Of a DNA stretch of 64,000 nt, positions 18,134-26,313 are shown piece by piece. The first letter of the stretch is position 1; each line of letters starts with the position of its first letter. The position numbers were made by a program, and so were the translations under genes. The notes beneath the pieces are model-generated. The model did no database searches and had not been told where the DNA came from. It saw only the letters and a list, made by a program, of their open reading frames with translations. The DNA comes from Centipeda flueggei ATCC 43531 (GTDB taxonomy: Bacteria > Bacillota > Negativicutes > Selenomonadales > Selenomonadaceae): positions 59,371 through 123,370 of the forward strand of contig NZ_GG694010.1 of NCBI RefSeq assembly GCF_000160695.1, read 5' to 3'.

Positions 18134-19416
18134 CCGCCGCACGTCTCCGATGGTGCAGGCGTATTTTCCCGCACCTGCCCCTCTCCATAGACAAGATACT
18201 TCGTACTCGTCAGAGCTTCCAGCCCCATCGGACCTCGCGCATGAAGTTTCTGCGTGCTGATGCCGATCTCCGCGCCAAAGCCAAATTCGAACCCGTCCGT
18301 AAACCGCGTCGAGGCATTGACATAAACCGTTGAGGCATCGGCCCTCTGTTGGAAGGTATGTGCCGTACGGATGTCATTCGTCACAATCGCCTCGGAATGC
18401 CCCGTCCCATAGCGATTGATGTGCCGCAGTGCGGCATCCATGTCCGCAACGACACGGACGGAGAGGATGAGATCACCGTACTCCGTCGCCCAGTCCTCCT
18501 GCGCTGCCGCAGCCACGTCGCTGAGAATCGCACACGTCTCTGCGCAGCCGCGCAGCTCCACCCCATCGGCACGCAGCTGCTCTGCCATCTGCGGCAAAAA
18601 TGCAGCGGCAACATCACGGTGTACGAGCAAGGTCTCCGCCGCGTTGCAGACCGAGGGGCGCGAGACCTTGGCATTCCTCACGATACGGCACGCCATCGTG
18701 AGGTCCGCGCCGCGGTCAACATAGATATGACAGATGCCGGATCCCGTCTCGATCACAGGGACGCTGCTGCTCTCCACGATGTGGCGAATCAGCCCTGCCC
18801 CGCCGCGCGGAATAAGGACATCCAGCAGCCCTGTGAGATGCGTCATCACATCCACGGCACTGCGCTCCTTCATCGCGAGCATCTGAACGGCTCCCACAGG
18901 AATGCCGGCAGCATAGGCAGCGCGTGAAAGGACATCGGCAATAACAGCGTTGGAGCGCAGTGCATCCGAGCCGCCGCGCAGGAGCACGGCATTTCCTGAC
19001 TTCAGACAGAGCCCGATCGCATCCGCCGTCACATTCGGGCGCGCCTCGTAGATCATGCCGACAACCCCGAGCGGTACGCGGACACGGTGAATCTCCAGAC
19101 CATTCGGACGGCGCACAGCGTAGTCCTCCCGCCCAAGCGGGTCAGGAAGCGCTGCGGTCAGCCGCAGCCCCTCCGCCATCGCATGAATGCGCTCCGACGT
19201 GAGCCGCAGGCGGTCGATGTAGGAAGCACGCACACCCGCCGCCTCGGCGTCTGCCACATCGGCGGCGTTCTCATGCAGGATCTCCGCCGCATGTTCCGTC
19301 AGTGCCGCCGCCATCGCATGCAGCGCCGCATCACGCACATCGCTGCGGAGCACCGCAAGGGCATAGGATGCCTCCTTTGCCGCTTCTGCCTGTGCCCGCA
19401 CTGCCTGCTCCATCAT
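18121..19416 (-). CDS. proA: Gamma-glutamyl phosphate reductase
   Basis: Second step of proline synthesis, NADPH-dependent reduction of glutamyl phosphate. The 431-residue protein shows the aldehyde-dehydrogenase fold, GMIYEARPNVT at about 126 and the catalytic Cys in RPSVCNAAETLL. FGFGAEIGISTQKLHARGPMG is a family motif. The usual end LVYGEGQVR is followed by about 14 extra residues finishing in CGGCGA, an unusual tail. It pairs with proB. Confidence 0.96.
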   Translation of the reverse strand: MMEQAVRAQAEAAKEASYALAVLRSDVRDAALHAMAAALTEHAAEILHENAADVADAEAAGVRASYIDRLRLTSERIHAMAEGLRLTAALPDPLGREDYAVRRPNGLEIHRVRVPLGVVGMIYEARPNVTADAIGLCLKSGNAVLLRGGSDALRSNAVIADVLSRAAYAAGIPVGAVQMLAMKERSAVDVMTHLTGLLDVLIPRGGAGLIRHIVESSSVPVIETGSGICHIYVDRGADLTMACRIVRNAKVSRPSVCNAAETLLVHRDVAAAFLPQMAEQLRADGVELRGCAETCAILSDVAAAAQEDWATEYGDLILSVRVVADMDAALRHINRYGTGHSEAIVTNDIRTAHTFQQRADASTVYVNASTRFTDGFEFGFGAEIGISTQKLHARGPMGLEALTSTKYLVYGEGQVRENTPAPSETCGGCGA

Positions 19417-19428
19417 CGCCGTCGCTCC

Positions 19429-20553
19429 TTACTGCATCAGCACCAAATTATCCCGGTGTATGATCTCCTCATGTGAGGCATCCGAGACAAGGCCTTGAAA
19501 GTCCTGTGTCTGATGCCCCATCAGCCGCGCTGTATCCGCCGCACCGTAGGCAGTGATCCCCCTGGCAATCTCCTGCCCCAGGGGGCTGAGCACACGTACC
19601 ATCTCGCCCGCGGCAAAGTCGCCGTCCACTGCCGTCACACCGACAGCGAGAACACTCGCGCCGCGCCGCATCGCTGCCGCGCACCCGGCGTCGACAGAAA
19701 GCTCTCCCGCGAGCTTCTTGCCAAAGGCGAGCCAGCTCTTGCGCGTCCTGAGATGCGCCTCACGCGCAGGGAAGATCGTCCCGATCTCCTCCCCACGCAG
19801 AATGTTGCGGATGATGCCGTCCTCATCACCGCGCGCAATCACCATCGTCGCACCGGCATTGCGCGCAATTTTCGCCGCCTCGATCTTCGTCTGCATCCCG
19901 CCCGTGCCCTGCGCTGATCCGGCACCGCCCGCAAGATGCTCAATCTCGGGCGTAATCTCTGCGATCTCGGAGATCAGCTGCGCCGACGCATCCGTCCGCG
20001 GGTTTGCCGTATAGACTCCGTCGATATCCGAAAGGATAATGAGCGCATCGGCATCGACAAGTGCCGCGACAACCGCCGAAAGGCTGTCGTTGTCTCCGAT
20101 TTTGATCTCATCCACCGCCACGGCATCATTCTCATTGATGACGGGAATGACCTGCATATCGAGCAGGGCGAGAAGGGCACGGCGCGAGTTGATGTACTGA
20201 TGATGACGCGCCGCATTCTCCTTGGTCAGGAGCACCTGTGCCATCGTTCGTCCATACTCATGAAAGAGCTTTTCATAAATGTGGAGAAGGTATCCCTGCC
20301 CGATCGCTGCAAGGGCCTGCCGCGCAGGCACCGCTGCAGGACGTTCCTTCATGCCGAGCGCATTCATCCCCGCCGCAATCGCACCGGAGGAAACGAGGAG
20401 AATCTCCTTGCCCTGATTGGCCTCGTCGATCAGCTCACGCACAAGATGCTCGATGCGGCGCAGATTCATTCCGCCCGAGGGATGCGTCAGCGTACTTGTT
20501 CCAACCTTTACGACAATGCGCTTCGCCTCGGAGAGACGCGCCCGCGCATTCAC
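19429..20553 (-). CDS. proB: Glutamate 5-kinase
   Basis: First step of proline synthesis. The amino-acid kinase domain (about 1-260) has VVKVGTSTL, VSSGAIAAG and IINENDAV-type (VINENDAVAVDEIK) motifs. The C-terminal PUA domain (about 285-370) carries RTRKSWLAF. 374 residues. GTG start overlaps the yhbY stop (GTGA). Confidence 0.96.
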   Translation of the reverse strand: MNARARLSEAKRIVVKVGTSTLTHPSGGMNLRRIEHLVRELIDEANQGKEILLVSSGAIAAGMNALGMKERPAAVPARQALAAIGQGYLLHIYEKLFHEYGRTMAQVLLTKENAARHHQYINSRRALLALLDMQVIPVINENDAVAVDEIKIGDNDSLSAVVAALVDADALIILSDIDGVYTANPRTDASAQLISEIAEITPEIEHLAGGAGSAQGTGGMQTKIEAAKIARNAGATMVIARGDEDGIIRNILRGEEIGTIFPAREAHLRTRKSWLAFGKKLAGELSVDAGCAAAMRRGASVLAVGVTAVDGDFAAGEMVRVLSPLGQEIARGITAYGAADTARLMGHQTQDFQGLVSDASHEEIIHRDNLVLMQ

Positions 20554-20849
20554 AGCTCAATCCTCGGCTTGTCAAAATTTCGTTTGAACAGGAGCCCGTT
20601 CCTGCCGATCACCTGAACGAGGTTGGCGTCGGCGCGCTCGGCAAGCATGGTAATCGCGTCTGCCGGTTCCTCCGGCGCATTCTGCAGAACACGCACCTTG
20701 ATCAGCTCGCGCTTTTTTATCACCTCACGTGCGGATGCCACTACAGCAGGACTGACTCCCTCCTTGCCGATCATGACGACCGCTTCCTCCGTCATGCCGA
20801 GGGAGCGCAGCTTTCGTATCTGCTTACTGGAAAGTGATTTTCGCAGCAA
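20550..20849 (-). CDS. yhbY: Ribosome assembly RNA-binding protein YhbY
   Basis: CRS1/YhbY-domain protein that associates with the pre-50S subunit. It shows LRSLGMTEEAVVMIGKEGVS, REVIKKRELIKVRVL and VQVIGRNGLLFKR. A TTG at 20849 is the likely start because GGAGGAAAGACG precedes it; 99 residues. A longer frame to 20891 would overlap obgE and lacks a site. Confidence 0.93.
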   Translation of the reverse strand: MLRKSLSSKQIRKLRSLGMTEEAVVMIGKEGVSPAVVASAREVIKKRELIKVRVLQNAPEEPADAITMLAERADANLVQVIGRNGLLFKRNFDKPRIEL

Positions 20850-20862
20850 CGTCTTTCCTCCG

Positions 20863-22146
20863 TTAATCCTGATAATCGAACGCCATATCACCGATGTGGA
20901 CGGTCATGCCTTCCTTGATGCCGCGTGCACGGAGCTTCTCATCCAGCCCCTTGAGCCGCCATATATACTGGAATCGGCGCACGGCTTCATCATTGTTGAA
21001 ATTGGTCATGGCGACCAGCTTCTCGATGGCCTTGCCCGAGACGACGAAATCGCCCGCATCGTTGCGTGAGACCGTCACCTTCTCGTCATCGTCCGCATTC
21101 TGATCGTAGACGACGACATCGTCCTCCTCCGCCTCCGGCTCAGGGACATAGGCGTCCAGCCACGCACCGACCCGATCAATCAGCTCCTGCACGCCTTCAC
21201 GCGTCGCCGCAGAGATAGCGAAGAACGCAAGCCCCTCCTGTGCGGCGAGCTCCTTCAGACGCGGCAGATGCTCCGCCGCAGAGGGAAGATCGATCTTATT
21301 GGCGACGAGGAACTGTGTGCGCCGTGCAATCTTCTCGCTGTAGCGTGCCAACTCTGCATTGATCTTGTAGTAGTCCTCTACAGGGTCACGGCCTTCGATC
21401 CCGGAAGCATCCACAATGTGCAGGATCAGCCGTGTGCGCTCCACATGGCGCAGAAAGTCATGCCCCAGCCCCACACCGTCGGCGGCGCCCTCGATCAGCC
21501 CGGGGATATCCGCCATGACGAAGCTCTTCTCATAGTCCGTCTGGACAACGCCGAGGACAGGCGTAATCGTCGTAAAATGGTAGTCTGCGATCTCGGGACG
21601 TGCAGCCGAGCAGGAAGCGACAAGGCTCGACTTCCCGACACTCGGATAGCCGACCAGCCCGACATCGGCAAGCAGCTTCAGCTCAAGGCGAAGCTTTCGT
21701 CCCTCGCCCGGCTCACCGAACTCAGCAAAGGACGGCGCACGGTTGGCAGAGTTGGCAAACTTGGCATTGCCGCGCCCGCCGCGTCCGCCGCGTGCAATCA
21801 CCGCCTCCATCCCAATCTCTGCGAGGTCGGCAAGCACCTCTCCTGTCGCCTCATCCGTCACAATCGTGCCGGGCGGGACATCGACATAGAGGGGGGCCGC
21901 ATTTTTACCGAACTGGTTCTTGTACTCACCGTTCTCGCCGTTCTTCGCGACGAACTTGCGGCGATAGCGAAAGGAGAGCAGCGTATTCAGATTGCGGTCG
22001 GCACGAAAGATCACATCGCCGCCGCGTCCGCCGTCACCGCCCGAAGGACCGCCCTTGGGCATAAACTTTTCATGGCGAAACGCGGACTTGCCGTGACCGC
22101 CGTCCCCCGCTTTCACCGTGATTTGGGCACGATCGATAAACTGCAT
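20863..22146 (-). CDS. obgE: GTPase ObgE/CgtA
   Basis: GTPase of late 50S assembly and stress control. It has the glycine-rich Obg domain (about 1-158: GDGGHGKSAFRHEKF, GGPSGGDGGRGGDV), G domain with GYPSVGKSSL and DIPGLIEGA, NKIDLP, and an OCT domain at the C-terminus (about 345-425). Start at 22146 with GGAGGAGGG upstream; 427 residues. Two hairpins separate it from rpmA. Confidence 0.97.
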   Translation of the reverse strand: MQFIDRAQITVKAGDGGHGKSAFRHEKFMPKGGPSGGDGGRGGDVIFRADRNLNTLLSFRYRRKFVAKNGENGEYKNQFGKNAAPLYVDVPPGTIVTDEATGEVLADLAEIGMEAVIARGGRGGRGNAKFANSANRAPSFAEFGEPGEGRKLRLELKLLADVGLVGYPSVGKSSLVASCSAARPEIADYHFTTITPVLGVVQTDYEKSFVMADIPGLIEGAADGVGLGHDFLRHVERTRLILHIVDASGIEGRDPVEDYYKINAELARYSEKIARRTQFLVANKIDLPSAAEHLPRLKELAAQEGLAFFAISAATREGVQELIDRVGAWLDAYVPEPEAEEDDVVVYDQNADDDEKVTVSRNDAGDFVVSGKAIEKLVAMTNFNNDEAVRRFQYIWRLKGLDEKLRARGIKEGMTVHIGDMAFDYQD

Positions 22147-22172
22147 ACGTCCCTCCTCCCTCTTTACACAAT

Positions 22173-22244
22173 AAGCTGTTTTCGCAAGTGCACTCTCACC
22201 TGCGAAAACAGCTTCTAAAAGAGCCTGTACTAGAGAGTACAGGC
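22173..22244 (-). promoter_or_regulatory. Two tandem hairpins between rpmA and obgE
   Basis: Transcribed order: GCCTGTACT / AGTACAGGC stem (22244-22223) followed by TCTTTT, terminator-like; then a 14-base perfect stem AAGCTGTTTTCGCA / TGCGAAAACAGCTT (22214-22173) without a U-tract, ending 27 bases before the obgE start. They could attenuate expression or set an mRNA processing end. Confidence 0.55.
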
Positions 22245-22269
22245 ATCTCTGCATATCAAACTTCCGTGC

Positions 22270-22572
22270 TTAGACCGCTGCGCCCGCAAGCGGATATACG
22301 CTGATCTGACGCTGATGGCGTCCCTTGCGTTCAAAGGCGACCTTGCCGTCAATCTTTGCAAAGATCGTGTCATCCTTGCCGATGCCGACATTGTGCCCCG
22401 GATGGAAATGCGTACCGCGCTGACGTACGATGATGCTGCCTGCCGTCACATGCGTGCCCGCCTGCTCCTTCACGCCAAGGCGCTTCGAATGGCTGTCACG
22501 TCCATTGCGCGTCGAGCTGACACCCTTTTTATGTGCAAAAAGCTGCAAATCAAACGAGAACAAATTATTCAC
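22270..22572 (-). CDS. rpmA: 50S ribosomal protein L27
   Basis: 100 residues. It has the Firmicutes-type N-terminal extension ending in [10 protein letters not shown], the site cut by the Prp protease, then [16 protein letters not shown] and [13 protein letters not shown] start overlaps the prp stop. Confidence 0.97.
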   Translation of the reverse strand: MNNLFSFDLQLFAHKKGVSSTRNGRDSHSKRLGVKEQAGTHVTAGSIIVRQRGTHFHPGHNVGIGKDDTIFAKIDGKVAFERKGRHQRQISVYPLAGAAV

Positions 22573-22889
22573 CCCTTTACTGCCTGAATCTGAATGCCTT
22601 TCGGGCTGATCTTTTCAATCTCTGCGAGTCCCATCCACATGGTTCGCAGAATCGCTTCACTGCGTTCATCCGGCGGTTCAGAAAGCCGCACACGGAGGTT
22701 GCCGCTCGCAATGTCATAGGTGACGGCGCGATGCAGATGCTCCATTATTCCGAGAAGCGCGGACTGCGTGAGCGCAGATACACCGGCACAGACAATATCC
22801 TGTCCGCGTGCCGCCGTTCCGCTGTGCCCTGAAACAGCATAACCGTCGATCATCCCATCTTCATTCACGAAGATCTTGACCGAAATCAC
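22569..22889 (-). CDS. prp: Ribosomal-processing cysteine protease Prp
   Basis: Removes the N-terminal extension of L27, an essential maturation in this group. Catalytic His in VSGHSG (about 21) and Cys in [10 protein letters not shown] (about 34). 106 residues, GTG start. It lies between rplU and rpmA as in Firmicutes. Confidence 0.95.
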   Translation of the reverse strand: MISVKIFVNEDGMIDGYAVSGHSGTAARGQDIVCAGVSALTQSALLGIMEHLHRAVTYDIASGNLRVRLSEPPDERSEAILRTMWMGLAEIEKISPKGIQIQAVKG

Positions 22890-22892
22890 GGA

Positions 22893-23204
22893 TTAGCCCT
22901 CGATCTTCTCGATAACGACTTTCGTGAACGGCTGACGATGCCCCTGACGCTTGCGATAGTTCGACTTCGCCTTGTACTTGAAGACCAGGATCTTCTTGCC
23001 CTTGCCGTGTGCCGCGACCTTGCCCGTCACCTTCGCACCGTCCACCATCGGACGGCCGATCTTGACATCTGCACCGTTGACAACGGTCAGAACCTGATCG
23101 AAAACGACAGCCTCGCCCTCGCCCGCCTCGAGCTTCTCCACAAAAATGGTATCGCCCTCAGCGACCTTGTACTGCTTGCCGCCCGTCTTTACGATTGCAT
23201 ACAT
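22893..23204 (-). CDS. rplU: 50S ribosomal protein L21
   Basis: 103 residues. It starts [14 protein letters not shown] and ends with [19 protein letters not shown], both diagnostic. First gene of a 13-gene operon, preceded by a structured leader and a strong promoter. Confidence 0.97.
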   Translation of the reverse strand: MYAIVKTGGKQYKVAEGDTIFVEKLEAGEGEAVVFDQVLTVVNGADVKIGRPMVDGAKVTGKVAAHGKGKKILVFKYKAKSNYRKRQGHRQPFTKVVIEKIEG

Positions 23205-23318
23205 GAAAACACCTCCCTATCACGTTACTCGCCGGCTGCGGTTCGGCAGCGCCGATTGTGTGACCTCGCCGTGCGGTTGGGGATGGGCTTTCGCCCAAAC
23301 AGGCTATACGCCTACATT
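23205..23318 (-). promoter_or_regulatory. Structured leader of rplU (candidate L21 leader)
   Basis: The 5' untranslated region between promoter and rplU can fold: GGGCGAAAGCCC is a perfect hairpin, and GGCG / CGCC-type pairings follow. Position fits the known ribosomal L21 leader of Firmicutes. I identify it by position and foldability only. Confidence 0.5.
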
Positions 23319-23323
23319 AGGGG

Positions 23324-23353
23324 ATAATAGCATATCAAAAGGGCAGTTGTCAA
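23324..23353 (-). promoter_or_regulatory. Promoter of the rplU operon
   Basis: TTGACA (23353-23348), 18-base spacer, TATTAT (23329-23324) on the minus strand. Confidence 0.7.
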
Positions 23354-23510
23354 GACGGAGAGATAGAACACTCCCTCGATTCTGCTGTCATTCTCCGCTG
23401 ACTCATGTTATTATTAGTGTGGATTACAGAAGACAGAGCGTCCTTCATGGCATAAAGAAGGCTCTCTCCATAAGTAAGACAAACTCATCCGTTGAAAGGA
23501 GACAGATAGA

Positions 23511-23855
23511 ATGAAGCCGATATGTCAGAACTTCCAAATTTCAGAAATAGATTTGCATGATTCATTACTGCAAGATATAGCGGTTTTATATCAAGAAAAA
23601 AGGATTGTCATATCATTGATATTGCCCCAATTTCCTCCCATAAGAAACGCAGAACAGGCAGCAGCTCTAATTATGGAGAACACATCACATTTTGACATAT
23701 CATTCGAAGAACCATGGGGACGTGGAACATATATTTTCTCAGAAGAAATACGGCAATCTCCAAATGGACAACTGCATTTGACCATAACGTTGAACTCTGG
23801 TGACACAATAAGAATTATCGGAACGAAGATATCTTTAGAGAAATCCCCTCAATGA
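23511..23855 (+). CDS. Hypothetical protein (114 residues)
   Basis: Unrecognised small soluble protein with no signal peptide or membrane segment. It alternates hydrophobic and polar residues (IVISLILPQFP, LHLTITLNSGDTIRIIG), which suggests a mostly beta fold. AAAGGAG lies 9 bases before the ATG. Codon use is A+T-rich compared with the flanking operons. It faces the ADP-ribosylglycohydrolase gene tail to tail with 124 bases between. Confidence 0.65.
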   Translation: MKPICQNFQISEIDLHDSLLQDIAVLYQEKRIVISLILPQFPPIRNAEQAAALIMENTSHFDISFEEPWGRGTYIFSEEIRQSPNGQLHLTITLNSGDTIRIIGTKISLEKSPQ

Positions 23856-23979
23856 GGCTGATGCTCAAAAAGGAACTGTTCTGTGAACGATATAATAAAC
23901 CATATCCCCAGAAGCACTCCGTACCGGGTCTTATCAGCATCTCCCTGCTTCCTTCCCGTGTGTAAAGGCGAAAGCATAC

Positions 23980-25260
23980 CTATTGGCTCATCAAACTGAT
24001 CTTTTCTCTGATGGGGGGCTCCGCATCAGTATACCTGTCATTGGAAAGAATCACCTGCGCCATTTGTGGTGTAATGAAAAAGGCCTCTTGATTCAGCACG
24101 ACTGCAGCATCCTCGTTTTGTGCCTTGGCAATACAAGAAAGAACCTCATGGAGTTTTACATCCGTTACATCCGCTCGGTCATAATCTTCTTCCCAAGCCG
24201 GTACCCAGTTCATTTCATCCGGCCACAAATGCCATTCAAGATACTGATCGTTAGAGGTGAAAGCAAGCAGCCATGGCACGTCTGTATAATTCTCCTTTGT
24301 ACGAATCGAGTCCATCAAAGCCACTGCGCCGCTGGGCATACGAAGATACCCCCCATTACGAAGGTGTGCCGTGAGTGCAGCGATTACTTCCTGTGGGTTA
24401 TCCTCCTCATCATGTTCATAGCGGCTGAGAGGGGCTTCTATCATGCGTCCGTTATCCATGACCTCTCTCTTAACGAGACTTTCGAAGCGAAGGATTACGC
24501 ACCGGAACTCCGCAGGAATTCGTCGTAAACACTCTACCTCACACTCCGTTGAAAGCCCGTAATACGCCTCGGCGATACTCCCGGCAATGCAGGCGATGGT
24601 ATCCGTATCGCCGCCAATGGACACGGCGTTCCGCACGGTATCCTCAAAACTCAGCCCTTCTAAGAATGCGCTGATGGCCTCCGGCACTGAGCCTTGACAA
24701 GACACGTCCATGTGATAAGCAGGGCGTATCTCATCAAGTGTGCGAGAAAGGTCATAGCCAAATTCGCTCTCAATGTATGCCTTGATCTCGACTTTTGTTT
24801 TGCCACGCCGAGCCAAGCAAATGGCACTTGCCACAGCTTCCGCCCCCTTTATTCCCTCCGGATGATTATGGGTGACTTCCGCTGTCCAACGGGAAACTTC
24901 CCGTGCTTGTGGAAGATCATATAGCCACCCCACAGAACTTACTCGCATGGCAGAGCCATTGCCGAAGCTGCCGTAGGGCTTTGGATTTTTTGCCTTGATC
25001 CACCGGCAAAACATACTGCCGTAACCAGCATAAGGATACATTCTGCCCCATTTCTGCATGGCGTAAGTGACGGCATCGTGAACGATCTCACGATTGGCAT
25101 CACTGCCAACATCGAGCAATGCCTCAGCCACAGCAATGGTCATCACCGTATCATCCGTGAAGTGAGATTTTTTTGAGAACAGTGGGATTTTCTTTGTCTT
25201 ATCGCCTTTGTCAAATTCGTAAGGAGACCCAATCATGTCTCCCAAAATTGCGCCATACAT
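23980..25260 (-). CDS. ADP-ribosylglycohydrolase with C-terminal SseB-like domain
   Basis: The N-terminal 250 residues are a DraG/ARH-type hydrolase, which removes ADP-ribose from proteins or nucleic acids or hydrolyses related nucleotides using two Mg ions. GAILGDMIGSPYE, the metal motif FTDDT (about 36-40) and GGDTDT (about 215-220) are intact. The C-terminal part (about 300-426) resembles an SseB N-terminal-type domain: LLAFTSNDQYLEW and later VVLNQEAFFITPQM. 426 residues. Its ATG overlaps the stop of the DUF1643 gene by one base, so it is the last gene of the WYL-led operon. The substrate is unknown. Confidence 0.85.
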   Translation of the reverse strand: MYGAILGDMIGSPYEFDKGDKTKKIPLFSKKSHFTDDTVMTIAVAEALLDVGSDANREIVHDAVTYAMQKWGRMYPYAGYGSMFCRWIKAKNPKPYGSFGNGSAMRVSSVGWLYDLPQAREVSRWTAEVTHNHPEGIKGAEAVASAICLARRGKTKVEIKAYIESEFGYDLSRTLDEIRPAYHMDVSCQGSVPEAISAFLEGLSFEDTVRNAVSIGGDTDTIACIAGSIAEAYYGLSTECEVECLRRIPAEFRCVILRFESLVKREVMDNGRMIEAPLSRYEHDEEDNPQEVIAALTAHLRNGGYLRMPSGAVALMDSIRTKENYTDVPWLLAFTSNDQYLEWHLWPDEMNWVPAWEEDYDRADVTDVKLHEVLSCIAKAQNEDAAVVLNQEAFFITPQMAQVILSNDRYTDAEPPIREKISLMSQ

Positions 25261-26300
25261 CAGAACCTATTCCTCCCATATCCATGACGCAGCAAATACG
25301 TCTCAACATCGAAACGACTAAACTCCTGCATTGGTGATGCGTGTTTTGGATCGCGTTGCAGTGGATGGCGCGGATGACCGTCCTTTGTCAGCGTGCCATA
25401 ATAAAGCCATGGTCTCGTGTCTCGAAACATCTCATAAATCTCAAACAGCGCATGGAACAAGAATGATTTGCTCTGCTCCGCAATATGTCCTCCCCACGCG
25501 CACCAAATGGCCTCAGGTCGAAAGTCAAACCACACTTTATGCAGGACATCGAGATTGTTGTCATGCCATTGGGCATATTCTACAAGATTCTCAGGATATG
25601 GTGTTGCCTGTGGATGAAGATTCACCATGAGCCACCCATCATACGTTGGATGTTCCTGTAGGATACGGCGAACCCTGTTGATTGTTCGGTCGTATTTTTC
25701 ATACGTAGCCGTACTGGGATTGATGCCAAATATGAGGATATTACGCTTCCCTGGCTCTCCCAAAACATAACGCTCGTTTTCATTACCGACATAAATACAT
25801 GGCTTTCCGGTTTGTTTCGCGACATATTCCCAATGCTCGAATACGTGCTTGTTGATTTCCAGTGGCTGAATATCCTTTACGGGAGACAACGCACAGATGA
25901 TATACCATGCCTCATCCTGCATGAGCTCAATGTTGCGCTCCTTCTTCATCAGTGGTGCATGATCGAAAATATCCTTGTGCTCATATACACGCAAGCAGGC
26001 ATCTGGCGTAAACACCTTCCACGGCTCACCATCTAAAAGCCTGCGATCCTTCCATGCATCAATAATGGGAAAAACCTTCTGCAGTTTTTTTGTGATTTTC
26101 TTATCACAGGCATCAACGAGATAGATGTTGCGGTTGATGTGATAAAATTTATAATCATAACCCCAGCCGTAATTAGCTTCGTTATAGCAACATGCCCAAA
26201 CATACCGCATCCCCGCAAAGAGCTTCGCTGTCATTTTCCCTGCCGTAAGCCGGATTGGCTCAGGTTCCGGCGGACAGTTCCGAGTGTCATAGCGCATCAT
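25260..26300 (-). CDS. DUF1643 domain-containing protein
   Basis: 346 residues. The C-terminal third is DUF1643: ILIFGINPSTATYEKYDRT, then GWLMVNLHPQATPYPENL and WCAWGGHI. The GINPS segment recalls motif 1 of uracil-DNA-glycosylase-like folds, an inference only. The N-terminal about 180 residues are unrecognised and rich in aromatic residues (CCYNEANYGWGYDYKFYH). Start at 26300 has AAAGGAT 6 bases upstream; a longer frame to 26405 overlaps the WYL gene and lacks a site. It lies 13 bases after the WYL gene and overlaps the hydrolase gene. Confidence 0.82.
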   Translation of the reverse strand: MMRYDTRNCPPEPEPIRLTAGKMTAKLFAGMRYVWACCYNEANYGWGYDYKFYHINRNIYLVDACDKKITKKLQKVFPIIDAWKDRRLLDGEPWKVFTPDACLRVYEHKDIFDHAPLMKKERNIELMQDEAWYIICALSPVKDIQPLEINKHVFEHWEYVAKQTGKPCIYVGNENERYVLGEPGKRNILIFGINPSTATYEKYDRTINRVRRILQEHPTYDGWLMVNLHPQATPYPENLVEYAQWHDNNLDVLHKVWFDFRPEAIWCAWGGHIAEQSKSFLFHALFEIYEMFRDTRPWLYYGTLTKDGHPRHPLQRDPKHASPMQEFSRFDVETYLLRHGYGRNRF

Positions 26301-26313
26301 GATTCTATCCTTT

